Part shown: one piece after another, positions 13,301 to 24,700 of the stretch
How the letters are laid out: each line of letters opens with the position of its first letter
Numbering within the stretch: position 1 is the first letter of the stretch
Origin: Alentia gelatinosa
Lineage: Eukaryota > Annelida > Polychaeta > Phyllodocida > Polynoidae
NCBI GenBank assembly: GCA_950022655.1
Contig: OX465579.1
Span: forward strand, 76,395,193-76,459,192
Reading direction: 5' to 3'
Length of the DNA: 64,000 bases
Translations under genes and position numbers: made by a program
The notes under the pieces: generated by a model
The model's input: the letters and a program-made list of their open reading frames with translations, nothing else
Databases searched by the model: none
Told to the model about the DNA's origin: nothing

Positions 13301-14283
13301 TCAGAAAAACTATTGCATGGCAGATTACAAGAATTCTCAACTGGTATGATGAGCTCCCACTTCACAGACATGGCATTGCCAGGTGTTACAGTACCTCACT
13401 TATTATCTTCTCTGCCACAATCACCAGGGCTTATATATATATATATATATAAATTTCTTAATTCTGCTAGAAGAGATCAGACACTATTGGCCTCTAAATT
13501 GTATAGATTATCCAAAATACACAGTTCTAGAACCTCTTATGTGGGTGAATCGCAAAGAGTGTAAATCATCAAAATTGAAATGCCACCCCCCCCCCCCCCC
13601 CCCCAGCCCAGGCAAATACCGCGAAATGAGACGCCCCCCCCCCCCCCAGGCAAATACCTATAAATAAAATACCCCCCCACCAAGGAAATACTAGAAATAA
13701 ATTGCCCCCCCCCCCCCAGGCAAGTACCCTAATATAACCCACCCCCCCCCCCCTCCAATAGCTCACCCCCTGTCGTAAATAATGAACTGTCCCTAAGTAT
13801 AAAGTTTGATAATCTTGTCACAGTAATGGACTAACATTTCTTCAAATCGGGACATTGTCTTGGAGATCAACAATCACGATATGTTAGCACTAGTGAGTAT
13901 TCTTAAGTTAATAGTTAATTGTGATTGTACGACTGCACATGATGATGACAGCAAGGATCCAAGCCCGTTATGACACTCTATTTGACGGGTTTGTCCACAA
14001 GAACCTATGAGCGATAATAAGGGAAATCCGTAACCAAACACGACTCCTCGTCAACCTTACCCCATTTTTGTTTGGCAGCCTCAATCAACTTGGGTCGACA
14101 AGTCAACAGACGCTCTGTATAAAGGTTTGCATACTGTCGGTGAAATTCCTTCTTCTTTATTCGGAATCTTTCTGAGTTGTTCTCGTAATCAACTTCGGCC
14201 CTTACAAACGATGCCACATGTTCCGTAGGTTCAGACAACAACTTTCCGGTGTTTGTAGATTGGGTTGGCGTCGTAAGCAACAT
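1313..14283 (-). CDS. POLD2: DNA polymerase delta subunit 2 (p50 small subunit), 3'-incomplete
   Basis: POLD2 is the B-subunit of replicative DNA polymerase delta, a nuclear scaffold that joins the catalytic subunit to the other accessory subunits. Coding exons in transcript order are 14061-14283, 8588-8709, 7938-8061, 6141-6261, 4090-4285, 3456-3536, 2112-2269 and 1313-1440. All have GT/AG borders and compatible phases, giving about 384 codons. Segments matching vertebrate POLD2 include [14 protein letters not shown] (N-terminus), [36 protein letters not shown] (OB fold), [28 protein letters not shown] and DSINK (inactive phosphoesterase domain), [16 protein letters not shown] and APTAPDTLG. 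The start is the first ATG of the N-terminal exon. Human POLD2 is 469 aa, so roughly 75 C-terminal residues are off-window. Introns 5 and 6 carry duplicated exon pieces, described separately. Confidence 0.95.
2350..2418 (-). pseudogene. Decayed duplicate of the start of POLD2 exon 7
   Basis: On the minus strand this reads [19 protein letters not shown], then LAL and a TGA. It aligns with the beginning of the functional exon 7 (2112-2269), which reads [21 protein letters not shown]. It lies 80 bases upstream of that exon in transcript orientation, inside intron 6, and a pyrimidine-rich AG precedes it. The stop and the early loss of similarity suggest a dead exon duplication. A poison exon is possible but unsupported. 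Confidence 0.7.
2966..3320. repeat. Two-copy tandem duplication in POLD2 intron 6
   Basis: The block beginning AAAATATTGCAGTTTC and continuing through CATAGACACCAA, AAGCACTTA and CCCATAGAAGTTAGCATG occurs at about 2970 and again at about 3157, an offset of about 187 bases. The copies are diverged. No coding content is seen. Confidence 0.7.
4284..4899 (-). repeat. 50-bp minisatellite made of POLD2 exon-5 splice-acceptor copies
   Basis: The string ACCTGCA recurs at exactly 50-base spacing from 4284 to 4834 (12 occurrences), with a further diverged unit at about 4871-4899. On the minus strand each monomer reads CACTGCAG/GTTTGTGATGCTCGTC. The real exon-5 boundary at 4285 reads CACTGCAG/GTTCGTGGTGCTTGT. 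The array therefore starts on the genuine acceptor and repeats the acceptor plus the first exon codons (FVVLVS becomes FVMLVS). Variants AGAC/AGAT and CAAAC/CAGAC partly alternate, hinting at a 100-bp higher-order unit. More decayed relatives appear near 5040-5080, 5115-5150 and 5175-5200. Confidence 0.9.
5592..5795. mobile_element. MITE-like element with 13-bp terminal inverted repeats
   Basis: GCGTATAAGACGC (5592-5604) is matched exactly inverted at 5783-5795. Internal ATAAGATG/ATAAGACG-type words repeat the end motif. No coding capacity. It sits in POLD2 intron 4. Confidence 0.65.
6262..7937. other. POLD2 intron 3
   Basis: This is the intron between exons 3 and 4. It contains a (GTTT)-like stretch followed by a GCTAGGCTAGTTACGTCC block near 6905-6970, which recurs at about 9258-9325 and looks like a short-element tail. 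A C-run lies near 7615. Nothing else is recognised. Confidence 0.4.
9258..9325. repeat. Short repeat: (GTTT)n plus TAGGCTAGTTACGTCC block
   Basis: A run of GTTT units is followed by CGTAGGCTAGTTACGTCC and TTTTGAGACTG. The same block is found at about 6945-6975 in another POLD2 intron. Simple-sequence plus shared 3' block fits the end of a SINE-like element; the family is not identified. Confidence 0.45.
9878..10038. mobile_element. Foldback element, arms about 65 bp
   Basis: The left arm (about 9878-9944) and right arm (about 9972-10038) are near-perfect inverted copies; both contain GACTGAATTCCATCTGTTCC or its complement. The loop is about 27 bases. Non-coding. Located in POLD2 intron 1. 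Confidence 0.85.
10355..10533. mobile_element. Nested foldback element
   Basis: Outer arms contain CTGACATATTTATCCTGAA and its inverse. The core is an almost perfect palindrome centred near 10427, with arms containing TAACAACAGAAAAAGTATCG and only a 2-base difference. A hammerhead-like core lies about 85 bases to the right. Confidence 0.85.
10617..10647 (+). ncRNA. Degenerate hammerhead-like core
   Basis: CTGATGA is followed by a GACCA...TGGCC stem (one A-C mismatch) and then CGAAAC, the order of a hammerhead ribozyme core with stem II. No complementary stem I or III strands or cleavage triplet were found. It is probably a relic of a Penelope-like or related element. Confidence 0.4.
11351..11525. 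repeat. C-rich minisatellite, array 1
   Basis: Four or so units of a poly-C run followed by CGGAAATACC and an A/T-rich AATAAAATG spacer, each about 40-45 bases. The same consensus forms a second array at 13583-13770. The G-rich complement could fold into quadruplexes. Confidence 0.75.
11761..12114. mobile_element. Foldback repeat family A, copy 1
   Basis: A hairpin part (11761-11910) has arms containing ATTACCATGATTTCGATCTG and GTATTCTCC..GTAGTTGACGC with a centre of AGCGATAGCGAGG. A shared non-palindromic flank continues to about 12114 (CTCCTAGGAGG, GGAGCTCCGTATCC). A second copy lies at 28252-28624. Confidence 0.85.
12115..13582. other. POLD2 intron 1, no gene seen
   Basis: AT-rich intronic DNA. 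CTATCTTAAGGGGGT occurs twice (near 12203 and 12283), and an (AT)9 run lies near 13433-13451. Nothing coding is recognised. Confidence 0.4.
13583..13770. repeat. C-rich minisatellite, array 2
   Basis: Same design as 11351-11525: runs of 9 to 20 C alternating with AGGCAAATACC and AAATAAAAT-like spacers. The minus-strand glycine-rich open frame across it is a by-product of the G runs, not a gene. Confidence 0.75.
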
Positions 14284-14500
14284 TTTCGGATAGTTCTGTA
14301 TGTTGTCCGTCTAGGAAATGGTTGTGTTTGTTATATCCTAACGTATTATCTTCACGTTATTTGGACAAGTAGTCATTGACAGACACCTTCCCAAGTTCCC
14401 GCCGTCCTCACTTTGTTGACATGCAGACGCGCCATCTACGGTCAATTGTGGAACTGAAGAAAGTTAACTCTATGACCGCCACGAGATGGCGCATGGTATA
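14284..14500 (-). promoter_or_regulatory. Putative POLD2 promoter with E2F- and YY1-like sites
   Basis: Directly upstream of the POLD2 ATG (14283, minus strand). TTCCCGCC at 14396-14403 fits the E2F consensus expected for an S-phase replication gene. CGCCATCT at 14430-14437 and GATGGCG at 14485-14491 fit YY1-type CCAT cores in opposite orientations. Local GC is higher than in neighbouring introns. Motif matches only; no TATA box is evident. Confidence 0.45.
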
Positions 14501-14760
14501 AGCCTACGATACCCGAAGGCGGCGCGGTGCGTGAACGGACTAATCTGTCTTGCCTTGAGGTGCAGCTCTGAATGTGTTCAGAGTTCTAGACAAAATATCT
14601 AGAATATCCCAGAATTCTTAGCAATACTTCCAAATTGTAAACTACAGTCTGGTTGATGGATTCATTGGTCATTTGTCAAAATTGGACTATGACAGCACTT
14701 TTAAGAAATGAAACTGTATAGGCCCTGTTCTCTAGCCTGTGCCTGACTGGGTAACACAGA

Positions 14761-15118
14761 ATAGGGAGCCAAAGTGAACCCGCTAAAACCACAGATACCC
14801 GTTTACCAAACACCATTTCTGGATAAAGGCGCTCAGTACTTTGACTATGTAGATTCGAGATTATATGGGTCATTCTCCAATCTTTTAGATCCATATTTTT
14901 GATCAACTTAACAATTGCCATCCTTGAGCTTCGAGAAAGAGTTATTCACAGACGATAGTAGTAAACTACACTTCAAAAGTAACAAGTGAGACCAAAAACA
15001 AAAGTCTAGCCTCAAACCCTCATAGGTTTAGCTCTAAGCCTCGTTTTTACTGGCCACCAGAAATGGTGTTTTATAAACGGGTGTCTGTGGTTTCAGCGGG
15101 TTCACTTTGGCTCCCTAT
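14761..15118. mobile_element. Non-autonomous DNA transposon with about 62-bp inverted termini
   Basis: The left end (14761-14822) and right end (15057-15118) are inverted copies beginning ATAGGGAGCCAAAGTGAACC. The interior is about 235 bases and encodes nothing convincing. It lies just upstream of the POLD2 promoter. Confidence 0.8.
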
Positions 15119-15143
15119 TGGCAAGAAGTGTGGACAAGTTTAT

Positions 15144-15183
15144 GAAAATATTCCAGGAGCTCGCAGAGCGAGTGGAATATTTT
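15144..15183. repeat. Small hairpin with GAGCTCGCAGAGCGAG centre
   Basis: AAAATATTCCA and TGGAATATTTT flank a GC-rich centre. Too small to assign, but its apical motif resembles those of the larger foldbacks at 11761, 28252 and 44640. Confidence 0.5.
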
Positions 15184-15458
15184 TATCAAAAGAAACAAGG
15201 TATGCGAGTATGTACCAGTAAGGTATATACATTTGATCTTATTACTGCAATGCCCCTAGCAGATTGTAACCATACTAATCAATACACTAAACTTCCAATA
15301 CCGGTACACATTATCTGTTAGGCCAAAATTAATTAATGTTTTTTTTCCTAATTTCGGGTACCGGTATACATATAGTAAATATAAAACGAACTACCGTACC
15401 ATTGTTGTACAAGCCAAAAATAATAAACATCCTAGAAGCATATCAAAAACTCTATCTA

Positions 15459-15791
15459 TTATCTCACCCCTGGTACAAGTTTCGCCATAGGAATAACATT
15501 AGAAAAATATACTCAACGATCACCCTGGTAAAGTGACAATACTTCGCCACGGCCGTGGCATAGTGAATTTGCTAAGTTTATTCTGATTATTCTGAAGTTG
15601 TGATGCTATTTAATGTCATAGAAACAGGTGAGATAAATCCAGAACCGCACTCGAATCGTAAAATAGACAATACCCCACTCGTTTGGCTGTGCCATAATCG
15701 TCACTCGGCTTTGCCTCGATGACGATTGCGGCCCAGCCAAACTCGTGGAGTATTGTCTATTTATACGATTCTCGATGCAGTTCTATATAAG
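15459..15791 (+). mobile_element. Composite foldback repeat family B, copy 1
   Basis: It starts TTATCTCACCCCTGGTACAA. An inverted GGTGAGATAA near 15630 closes the first half. The second half (about 15638-15790) is a hairpin with arms GAATCGTAAAATAGACAATA and its inverse, and an apex reading CACTCGGCTTTGCCTCGATG. A second copy follows directly at 15862 and a third, reversed, lies at 22446-22855. Confidence 0.85.
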
Positions 15792-15861
15792 TATCCTTTA
15801 ACTGAAGTCATCTTCATAACAGGTTTCTCATCAGTATAGTTGAAAATTATATATTATGGGT

Positions 15862-16215
15862 TTATCTCACCCCTGGTACAAGCTTCGCCATAGAAATAAC
15901 ATTAGGAAAAAATACTCAACGATCACCCCCGTAAAGTGACGATACTACGCCACGGCCGTGGCATAGTGAATTTGAGATGACGTCATATAGATTCGCTAGG
16001 TATATTCGAGCTGTTCTGATATTCTGATACTATCTAACATCATAGAAATGGGTGAGATAAATCCAGAACCGCACTCGAATCGTAAAATAGTCAATATTCC
16101 ACTCGTTTGGATGTGCCATAATCGTCACTCGGCTTCGCCTCGATGACGATGCAGGCACATCCAAACTCGTGGAGTATTGTCTATTTATACGATTCTCGAT
16201 GCAGTTCTATATAAG
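15862..16215 (+). mobile_element. Composite foldback repeat family B, copy 2
   Basis: Tandem neighbour of the copy at 15459-15791 with the same two-part layout. It retains a GATGACGTCATATAG segment missing from copy 1. Substitutions are frequently compensatory in the hairpin (GGATGTGCC opposite GGCACATCC, against GGCTGTGCC opposite GGCCCAGCC in copy 1). Confidence 0.85.
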
Positions 16216-17479
16216 TGTTTTTAAATTACTTGACAAGAACAAACAATGAGCTTACACTCGGAGCTTTCCATTGATACCATACATGTGTTGCTGTGGTAAT
16301 CTTGGGGAAAGTTACATGTGAAAAAAATGAAGTCGAAAAAGACAGAAATCTGAGCAACTCAGCCCCTCTGCATTAGTGCCAACTGCTCATAGTAGGCTGC
16401 TTTTTTTCTGAGGTTTGCAATTTCACCCTAAAATGTTGATAGGAAGCCCACAGTCACAGTCTTACAGTCAGCAGGAGCGTTTCCAATGGACTAACAAGAT
16501 TTTCTATGGTCTGTATGCCTAATGTGACTAAAACTTGTCTCTACATCACCCAAAGTACTTATTCTTGTGATATAGAATCTTCCTAAACCCAACCACCCCA
16601 TGTTTGATGTTTCATCTCAGAGCTCTCACTGTACCTCTGTTCAGCAGTCAGATTGTATAAGAAAACTAGTACATAGGCAGCATCAACCCTCTGGTCTCAC
16701 TTCTGAATTTCCCCTTTATCCAACATATAGATTATATATTTTTTAAAGAGAATGATTGAAGTATAGCCTCTATGTTTTATTCAACAATAGATTTATGATG
16801 ACATCTATTAATGATCGATATTTCTTATTTAGTTATTTGGCAGAGGTTTACTCAGGCGCAATTCTCCAGTAAGGCCTATTCTTTGTCTTTGTCACTATAT
16901 CAAACTCTCATCAAACATTGTAAGGAGATCCATTTGCTAATAGTATAATGGGAAAGATATCTGAAGGAACCTTTCAATGGAATCACTAGGTACTAGATTT
17001 AAGCGTTAGTGTTGAATAAAGGCCTACTCCATCGTATCATCACAAAATTTAGCGGACCACCACCGCACTACTACCTTGTAGAGGCAATGTTAGCAAGGGT
17101 ATAGGCATCAGTCTGGTGGAGCAGGTCACATGCTCAACACAATGGTGGAATGCTACAAATTAATAAATTAGTTGCTTTCAAACATGTCTGCACGGCTGCA
17201 CTATAAGCAACACAGGAGTGAAAATGCTTAGAGGTGGTTCAACGTGCCCCATCCCAAATTGGTGCTGTTTTCAAGATGTCCCATGCACGGATATGCCAGA
17301 AACACCAATGACATAAAAAGACCCAGAAACACTAATGACAAAAAGACGCCTACAGCACTACTAGAAAACAAAAAATGGCAAGACAAGAACCCCATACCGG
17401 AAAACAGCAACTAGGGAAAAAGCACGGAATAAACCCTGATAGACCTAAATATTAAACCAGAAATAACAAACAGTACCAC
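16216..17479. other. Intergenic, nothing recognised
   Basis: AT-rich intergenic DNA between the repeat pair and a LINE fragment. No exon, RNA gene or clear repeat could be supported. Confidence 0.4.
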
Positions 17480-17716
17480 CAAGAGGCAGTGGGATGAAAA
17501 ACAGAAAAAGCCCTATATGAAAGATGAATAGAAAAAATAAATGCCAAGATAAAAAGAAAAAGGAAAACTGCATTCCTCACCAACAGAACGAACAGGAGGG
17601 ACAATAACAGACCGAACTGCATAACCAACCTGACAAGTCAGGAAGCAAGCCAAATATTCAAAATAAGGAACAGAATACATCCATGCAAGCAAAACTACAA
17701 ATCAATGCACCTATAG
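17480..17716 (+). mobile_element. LINE C-terminal fragment (degenerate)
   Basis: The frame ending at the TAG at 17714-17716 contains RRDNNRPNCITNLTSQEASQ followed by IFKIRNRIHP and a KxNYK motif. This resembles the conserved RxxASxIFKARTRM block near the C-terminus of several invertebrate LINE proteins. Upstream frames are broken. No reverse-transcriptase core is seen. The call rests on remembered family motifs. Confidence 0.5.
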
Positions 17717-20700
17717 GTCAGGAAGGCATATTATGGACTATGGTCGGATCCGGATTCAAAAAGTGTTTTCCTAAAATAAACTTATTGATGGATTTTTTGT
17801 GTGCTGCATATCTAATTACTTTAAGTAAGCATTTGTTTTAAAATGAAAACTAAAGGAAAAACATTCGCTGAAATTACAATATGAAAATATTGCACTATTT
17901 CCAATGAAGCCTTTCTTCTCCATTTTCTGCATACCATGGTCCAATGCTTAGACATATGGCAGATATCACAAAAAGGGAATTTTTACTACTTTGGGCTCGG
18001 CGGAATTAGACTAGTACGACGTACATAGGCGAGAACAAACCAATGACCAGTGTGGCGTCACCTATAAAATTACACAAAGAGTGTTAAGATGGAGAATGTG
18101 GGAGAAAACATTGACTGATATTTCATAGCCGGCCTAGTTTGTTACCAAACCACCCTACAGTTGGCCTCTTCTGTTCATAAATCATTTTATGATACAGAAC
18201 ATTGGTGACAACGGACTAATATTCAAGAGTATCCCAAGCGAAAACATAAATATGACCTCATACCTTCTACATTATAATACTAGAGTATATTTATATATAA
18301 AATTCTTTTAAACAAATATCTAGAGCAAGAGGAAATACCACAAGAACATGACTTGATGTAAGATAATCTCTTTCAAGTTTGAACACCGTACGTGATAGAT
18401 GTGATGTCCAGAACAGAAATAAAAGCTTGCTACCAATAAAAATAGGATAAATTCTGGATCGGGAAGCATACAATGGCATTGTCAATTACTTTCTCCTCTT
18501 CTCTAAACCTGTGCCTTTCTATCAAACAAGAGTACTAATGGATTTCTTCTCATGTTTGCTCCTGAACTTGGCACTATAACAAACCGTCACCGGGAAACAT
18601 TGAAGCCTATTCCACAGAGTATTTGTAGTGTGTTTACCTTTATACAGATAAGCATGTATTTCAAATTACAATGGCTTTTGCATATGTAGGATAAATACTC
18701 GTTATAAGAAGGGATCAGGGTGCACATGATAGTTCTAGAAATTCGAAAACACCCCCTAGCTCTTCAAGAAAGGATTTTAGGTGCGAATACTAGAAAAATC
18801 AGGTTTCCTAAAAGGACAAGAGAATTTGTGTCCCTGTGAAAGACAGTTATGAACATTTTGTTTAGAATGGTAAATATTGCGGTTATATGTCGTAAAATGA
18901 TACAAGTGAAATCACACAAAGTCCAGTGCCATAGTGAAATGCTAGGACAGCCTATGTTATACCTTTTTTCTTGTTTTCTAATTTCCATCCCCAAACACTT
19001 TCATCTCATTTTACATCAAAGATTTGATTCTGGAGCAGAAAATAAATATGAACTTGTCTCCTTACAAAGTTCACTTAAGTACTCTATCTTCCGATCTACT
19101 TAACTATACCTCATATATAAACATGGATATCAGGTACCATTTGTCAGCACATTCAAAGCTGGTGCACAAACTTACAAACTCTGATGTCTGTACAGGCTTT
19201 GTGGAGGGTTTACAAACATGTCATGTCATAGAATGACACCAGATGGTCGCAGATTTTGGTGGTTTTCATTTTTTTTTTTTTTTTACATTTTTGCCATCGC
19301 AACCCTGTGACAGTGTTTTTTTCAATAACTTTAGATCCACATAATACCACTTTTTCATGTTCAGTAAGAACTAAATAGGTAGGTTAATGATAAACAAATA
19401 TTATGTTTTAACGGTCTAAAGTGTAATCGATACAGTTACCTCTCGCTTATGAGGGACAGATGATAAATAATGTGAATGTATAGTAGAATGGGCGAGTTTT
19501 CAGTAATTATCAATAGCCTATTTTTAACCCAACAGGCAACGTGATTCCCGGCGCGTTTCCATGAAGTTCGCTGTTGTGTGAATTACGTTCACTGAGTCTC
19601 GACGTGCGGTGACTGGTGAGATGACAGCTCGCTGGGAACAAAACACCTTCATCTTTCACTGATATCGTTCCTTCCGTTTTGGGGATTACTATGGGCACTC
19701 CACCTTCATAAACCTCTGAAGAATTTGTACTCTGCTGACGCCATTTCAACGATGTCGTTTAAGGTAGGCTTTTAATATATTTATCTTCCATCCCCTTTTA
19801 TTTTTTCGACATTGCTTTGGAGATTTTTGCGGTTAAGAAAGAAATTATGATGCTGATTTTATTTCCATGTGTAACTAAATTCATGGATACAGATCATTCA
19901 ATGAACTAGATAACAATGACGATCGGGTCTGCGTATATATACGCAGGTCATGAGGAAAACAAGTCAACTAAGGATTTGTTATGAATTCACGTCTTTTTTG
20001 TAAGACCACCTGGACACATCCAGGCTGAATCAAAATATTTCTTTATACAAATGAACTCACGTCTGTCTCTCCTTGTTTGATACTCTACCCGTTTATCATT
20101 GAGCACCTCAGAATCTCCAGAGGTGTTAAACAACATAATAAGGACATTATTGTGCTTTTATGAAAATGTGAGAACACAGAAAACAAGCACTTCAAAATAC
20201 ACACTCGCACAAATAGTCACATAGAGGTAACTGAGCACTGGGGCAATCAAGACATGAGTCCTCATCATTCTTTATGAAGTTTTGATATTCTATTTGCTGC
20301 GTGGTAAACAACAGTCTAGCTTTGGGGATATTTCTCACATGGATTATGACAAAAAGTGATTTTCATTTGGTGCACTAGTCAAGGGAATATATATTCTGTG
20401 CTGCACATGATATCCTTACCCATAAATGAAAAGGGCATTAATTGAGAGCTAACAACGGTAGGGGTAGGGTCTGATGCATACCCTGTTAGGATACATCAAT
20501 AACAACCATATGCATTGAAGACAGAGTAGGCGGTTGTTAGATGTCTGGGGTTCTACAAGGGGTTGGTCCAATCGGTTGAGATCTGTCTGAAACATGTAAA
20601 TTCTGGTACACATTTGAAACTAAATGTTTCTTTGTCATTCTTTTCTTGCTCTATTCCCTAGGAATGATGTTCTTCTGAGAAATTAGTCTATGTATTTAAT

Positions 20701-21726
20701 ACACAAATCAACAACGCATCATCGCTTAAACTGTGAAGCTCTTTGTGTAACCTCTCATAAGATTTATTTAGAACTCTGACGTTGGTCCAAAACCAAAGCT
20801 CCCTCAGTGAAAGCTCTATCGTCAGTGGCGTGTTTCAGTTCTAAGTGGTCAGGGGGGTCTGGAGGGAATATCGTTTAGCAGTTGTTTCCAGGAAACGGGC
20901 CACAATAATAGCGGGCGCCGCTCAGTCTAGGTGTTTGATTGTAAAGGTTAAGGGTAGGGCAGTCTGCTGTAGTGCAGTCTGCCTCCTCAGGGCTGCACCC
21001 GACCAGCTTATCAGGGTCATAATTAATGCTTATCAATCACCCCCCTCCGGTGTGTTCAAAACAACTCTCATGAAGATGAAAGATTATAATTTAGGGTATT
21101 GATAAGAAAGGGCTGATTACAACACATTTTCATAGCATTAATTTGTCAATATTAAAATTATTGATATACCACATGTATATTGAAAATATGTTGTAATACA
21201 ATACTTCAACAGGACGCAATCGAAATACACATGTAATAACGAAATTGATAGAGGATGATGCCGCAGGAAGTAACTGTTATATAATTAGTAACAAACATGG
21301 GGTAGCGCGTAACTTTGTATTCTCTGGGCACCGGCATACTAGAATGTTACAGGAGGAACCTGACTCTGACCTATCGGGCAGCTTCATGCCAAATCATTAG
21401 AAAACTATAATTGAATTACAAATTTAGATTTGTTGAGATAAAGAGCTCATAGTGTTTGGTATAATTTAAGAAGATCATTGTTATGACATCTTTGTTGGTA
21501 AACTAAAATATCATTTCATATAAATATCCTTTTCTTCAACTCAAACATTGTCATTACTACTACTAATTTGCATATAATGTTTATCAAATACCTTGATAAT
21601 AAACGTGGTGAATAAATTTCATGTTCTCCCAAGCCTGCAATGAATGCATTGAGTGTAGTGTTAAGATAATGTAGCATCTTAATTGACTTGCATTTGAACC
21701 AGCAGTACGTGGACCCTGTAGTGACC
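17717..21726. other. Intergenic, nothing recognised
   Basis: About 4 kb of AT-rich DNA between the LINE fragment and the GPCR gene. A T-run lies near 19269-19285, and a small palindrome TGCGTATATATACGCA is near 19929. Short open frames here show no recognised domain and no convincing splice pattern. Confidence 0.4.
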
Positions 21727-24700
21727 ATGGACGCACTGACCGTGGCTGACATTTTCATGGAGGTCCTGCTTGCTGTGCTGGCCATTCTGGGTAACATTAC
21801 TGTTCTGCTGGCCATCAGGTTTGACCGCCAGCTGCACACTGTCACCAACGTTCTGCTGGCCAGTTTGGCCCTCTCAGACCTGCTTGTTGGTGTCGTCATT
21901 GGTCTGGAGCTGATCACGTTAACTGGAGAGCCTCGGAACTTCTATGGCTGCCTGTTTGTCAACTGCCTGGTGATCACCTTGACTGGGGTTTCTGCTCTTA
22001 ATCTTCTCATTGTGGCCATAGAGAGGTACATCGCCATCAAGTTCCCCTTCTGGTACTTGGCGCATTTCTCAATCGGCACTGCCTTTGTGCTGGGTAAGCT
22101 TCAAGTGGATGGAGGTTTAGATGTGTTCAAGTATGTGGCGTACCCACCTAGTACGACACGCTTACGACACATTTTGTTTGTCTCGTAGTTCTAACACCGA
22201 CTCTCTGACGTATGTTGTTCAATAGCGTGAATATTGTTGGCAATTATATGACACACAGAGCACACTCTTAACAAACAGCCTTTATCATGAGTACATTGTA
22301 GCTGTGTCGGGGAGACGGACACAACAACCCGACTTACCGTATGAATGTGTCGTAAGTGCAAAGGTAGAATTTGTCTTGCTAGATGGGATCACCACGTTGA
22401 TATATCAAATCAGCATAGCTTTTTTATTCAACACTATGGTACTGGTATAGAAATGGATTGAGAATCATATAAATACACAATTCTCCACGAGTTTGGATGG
22501 GCTGCAATCGTCATCGAGGCAAAGCCGAATGACAATAACAGTGCATCCAAACGAGTAGAGTATTGTGTATTTTACAATTCAAGTGTGGTTCTGGATTTAT
22601 CTCATGCCTTTCAATGACATTAGATAACATCATAATATCGGAATTCGAATTCTAATTACTTCACAAATCCAGTTAGGGACGTTTGCATCCCATGGTGACG
22701 TTTTGTCTACTCTCTGAAATACATGACGCTGGTTGGCCAGTTGATTATGACGTCATCTCGCATCACTCTGCCATGACCATGGCATAATATTGACACTTTA
22801 AGTGGCTGATCGTTACAGTTATAATTTCCTAATGTTTGTACCAGGGGTGAGATAACTATTCTTCTTGTGTGGACTGTAATTCTACAATAAGACTTATTTA
22901 GTGATGTCCATGAAGTCAGTAGCCACATTCACACAGTACAATACAGATTTTTTTTGTATTTCTTTCTTGTGGTTTCGTAAGAGTTTACATAATGTCTTCT
23001 AAATCTCTTGTGATGCATAACCACTTGGATTCACAAAATATTTAAGGTAATATAACCTTTGTCGTCATAACAAATATTATCATATTTTCCATGGATATGA
23101 AAGCCCGACTGAACTAACTGCAGAAGAATGCTATCGCCTTGAATTCCAACTAAATGTTTTGATCCCCTTGTTGCATCTTATCGCATGGCGTGTTATAATT
23201 AGCAATTGTTTGAATTGCCTCTTTCAGCCATATCAGGCTGGGTGGTGGGTGTTGCTCTTGGCCTGACACCTATGTACGGATGGAACAACAAAGATGACGC
23301 AGAATGGAACACAGAGAGGGACAATGGGACAAATCAACTGCCACCTGCTTGTAGCTACCTCTCCGTTGTTGACGTGAAGCAGCATGTTTACTTTCAGTTC
23401 TTCGGGGTGGTCTGTGTACCCCTCGTCCTAATGCTTGCTATTTACATCTCCCTCTTCGTAGAGGTTCGACGAACAAGCAGAAAAATAGCCTCTCTTGAAG
23501 TCGCTAAAGTGAAACCGAAATCAGCGTCACAAGCGGTAAGTACTATGACCTTTTCTCACAAATGTAAACCAACACGCATATGTATATCATATACATTTCA
23601 TAATTGAAGTAAGCTTTTATGTTAGAACAGGCCAGTAGTTGGTCAGTATGCACTTCGCAATAGTCACTCCGGAAATCTTTACACAAGAAATGAATTCTTC
23701 CGAAATGTTAGGTAACTGTGAGTATGTACAATGTTCGGTAATTATAAGAACATAGTTGTAGGAGAGACTAGACGAAACTAGTAATGCTTTCTAAGATGAT
23801 TCTATTTGTTGGAAGGCAGTGTCTTTGTTTACCCCTAAAATGATTTATCGGCCCTATCCACTCCGGACACGAAAGAGGCCTCTTCAGATTATCTCCAAAC
23901 TGGTTCCAGATAATTCCTAAAAGAAATCCCCAAAAAACATAACAGTGCTTTGGTTATACAAATACATTCTGGTCCACTGCTGGCTAAATGGTATTTATTT
24001 AGAAATCAATTTATCCAGGCTCTAAACGCCTAGTAAATACCTAGTATTGTGTATGTACATGTATACCCCTTCCATGTTAAGACAGTTGCAGGCGCTCATA
24101 TTGGTTTCAGACTCTATTTCCGGCCTGATAATCTTTTGATTCACAATTTCTATTCCATTTACAAAGTAACCACCTGGTGCCTGACGGTGAACTAATCTGC
24201 AGTTGAAGGAAGCAGGGTATTATATATTTATATGTCAATCCTACTTGTCGAATCAATCCCGGTAACGCTCTATGACTTTTGTAGAACTAGCTCAGTTGTA
24301 AATGGAACACTGGAGTGGAAATCGCAAGGTTGCGGATTTTGATTCCCACTGCAGGCTCCTCTCTCTTCCATAACAAGAAGTGGTATACTTACTGCTATAA
24401 CATAGGCCAGTCCTTCTCATTTGCCTATATGGTACAGGAAGTAAAATAGATATCCCCTTAAACCTCGGAAAATGAGTAGGGGCGGGATTTCTACCTGAAT
24501 TGGTCTCATAGATATGACCACCAGCCTAGTGGCATAAAGCCAGTGAATAATATTAACTGTGGCATTGTCACTATATGCCCCCAGGGTTCCCTGGAACATT
24601 AGACAAACCAATAAACATAGCTTCATAATACTTGTTCTATTGTTAGGGCAAATTCATCCTTTTTTTTAACCTGGAAGGTGATAAAGAATGCATCATTCTC

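Noticed and set aside
13569..13766. Minus-strand glycine-rich open frame
   Set aside because: It is the complement of C runs in a minisatellite, with no splice or start context.
19510..19765. Possible first exons on both strands around 19750 (short ATG frames followed by GT)
   Set aside because: Only four to twelve codons each, no downstream exon and no recognisable protein.
24283..24357. A functional tRNA gene
   Set aside because: A-box and B-box resemblance is present but the acceptor and T arms do not pair and the B box is mutated, so it is listed only as a tRNA-like repeat.
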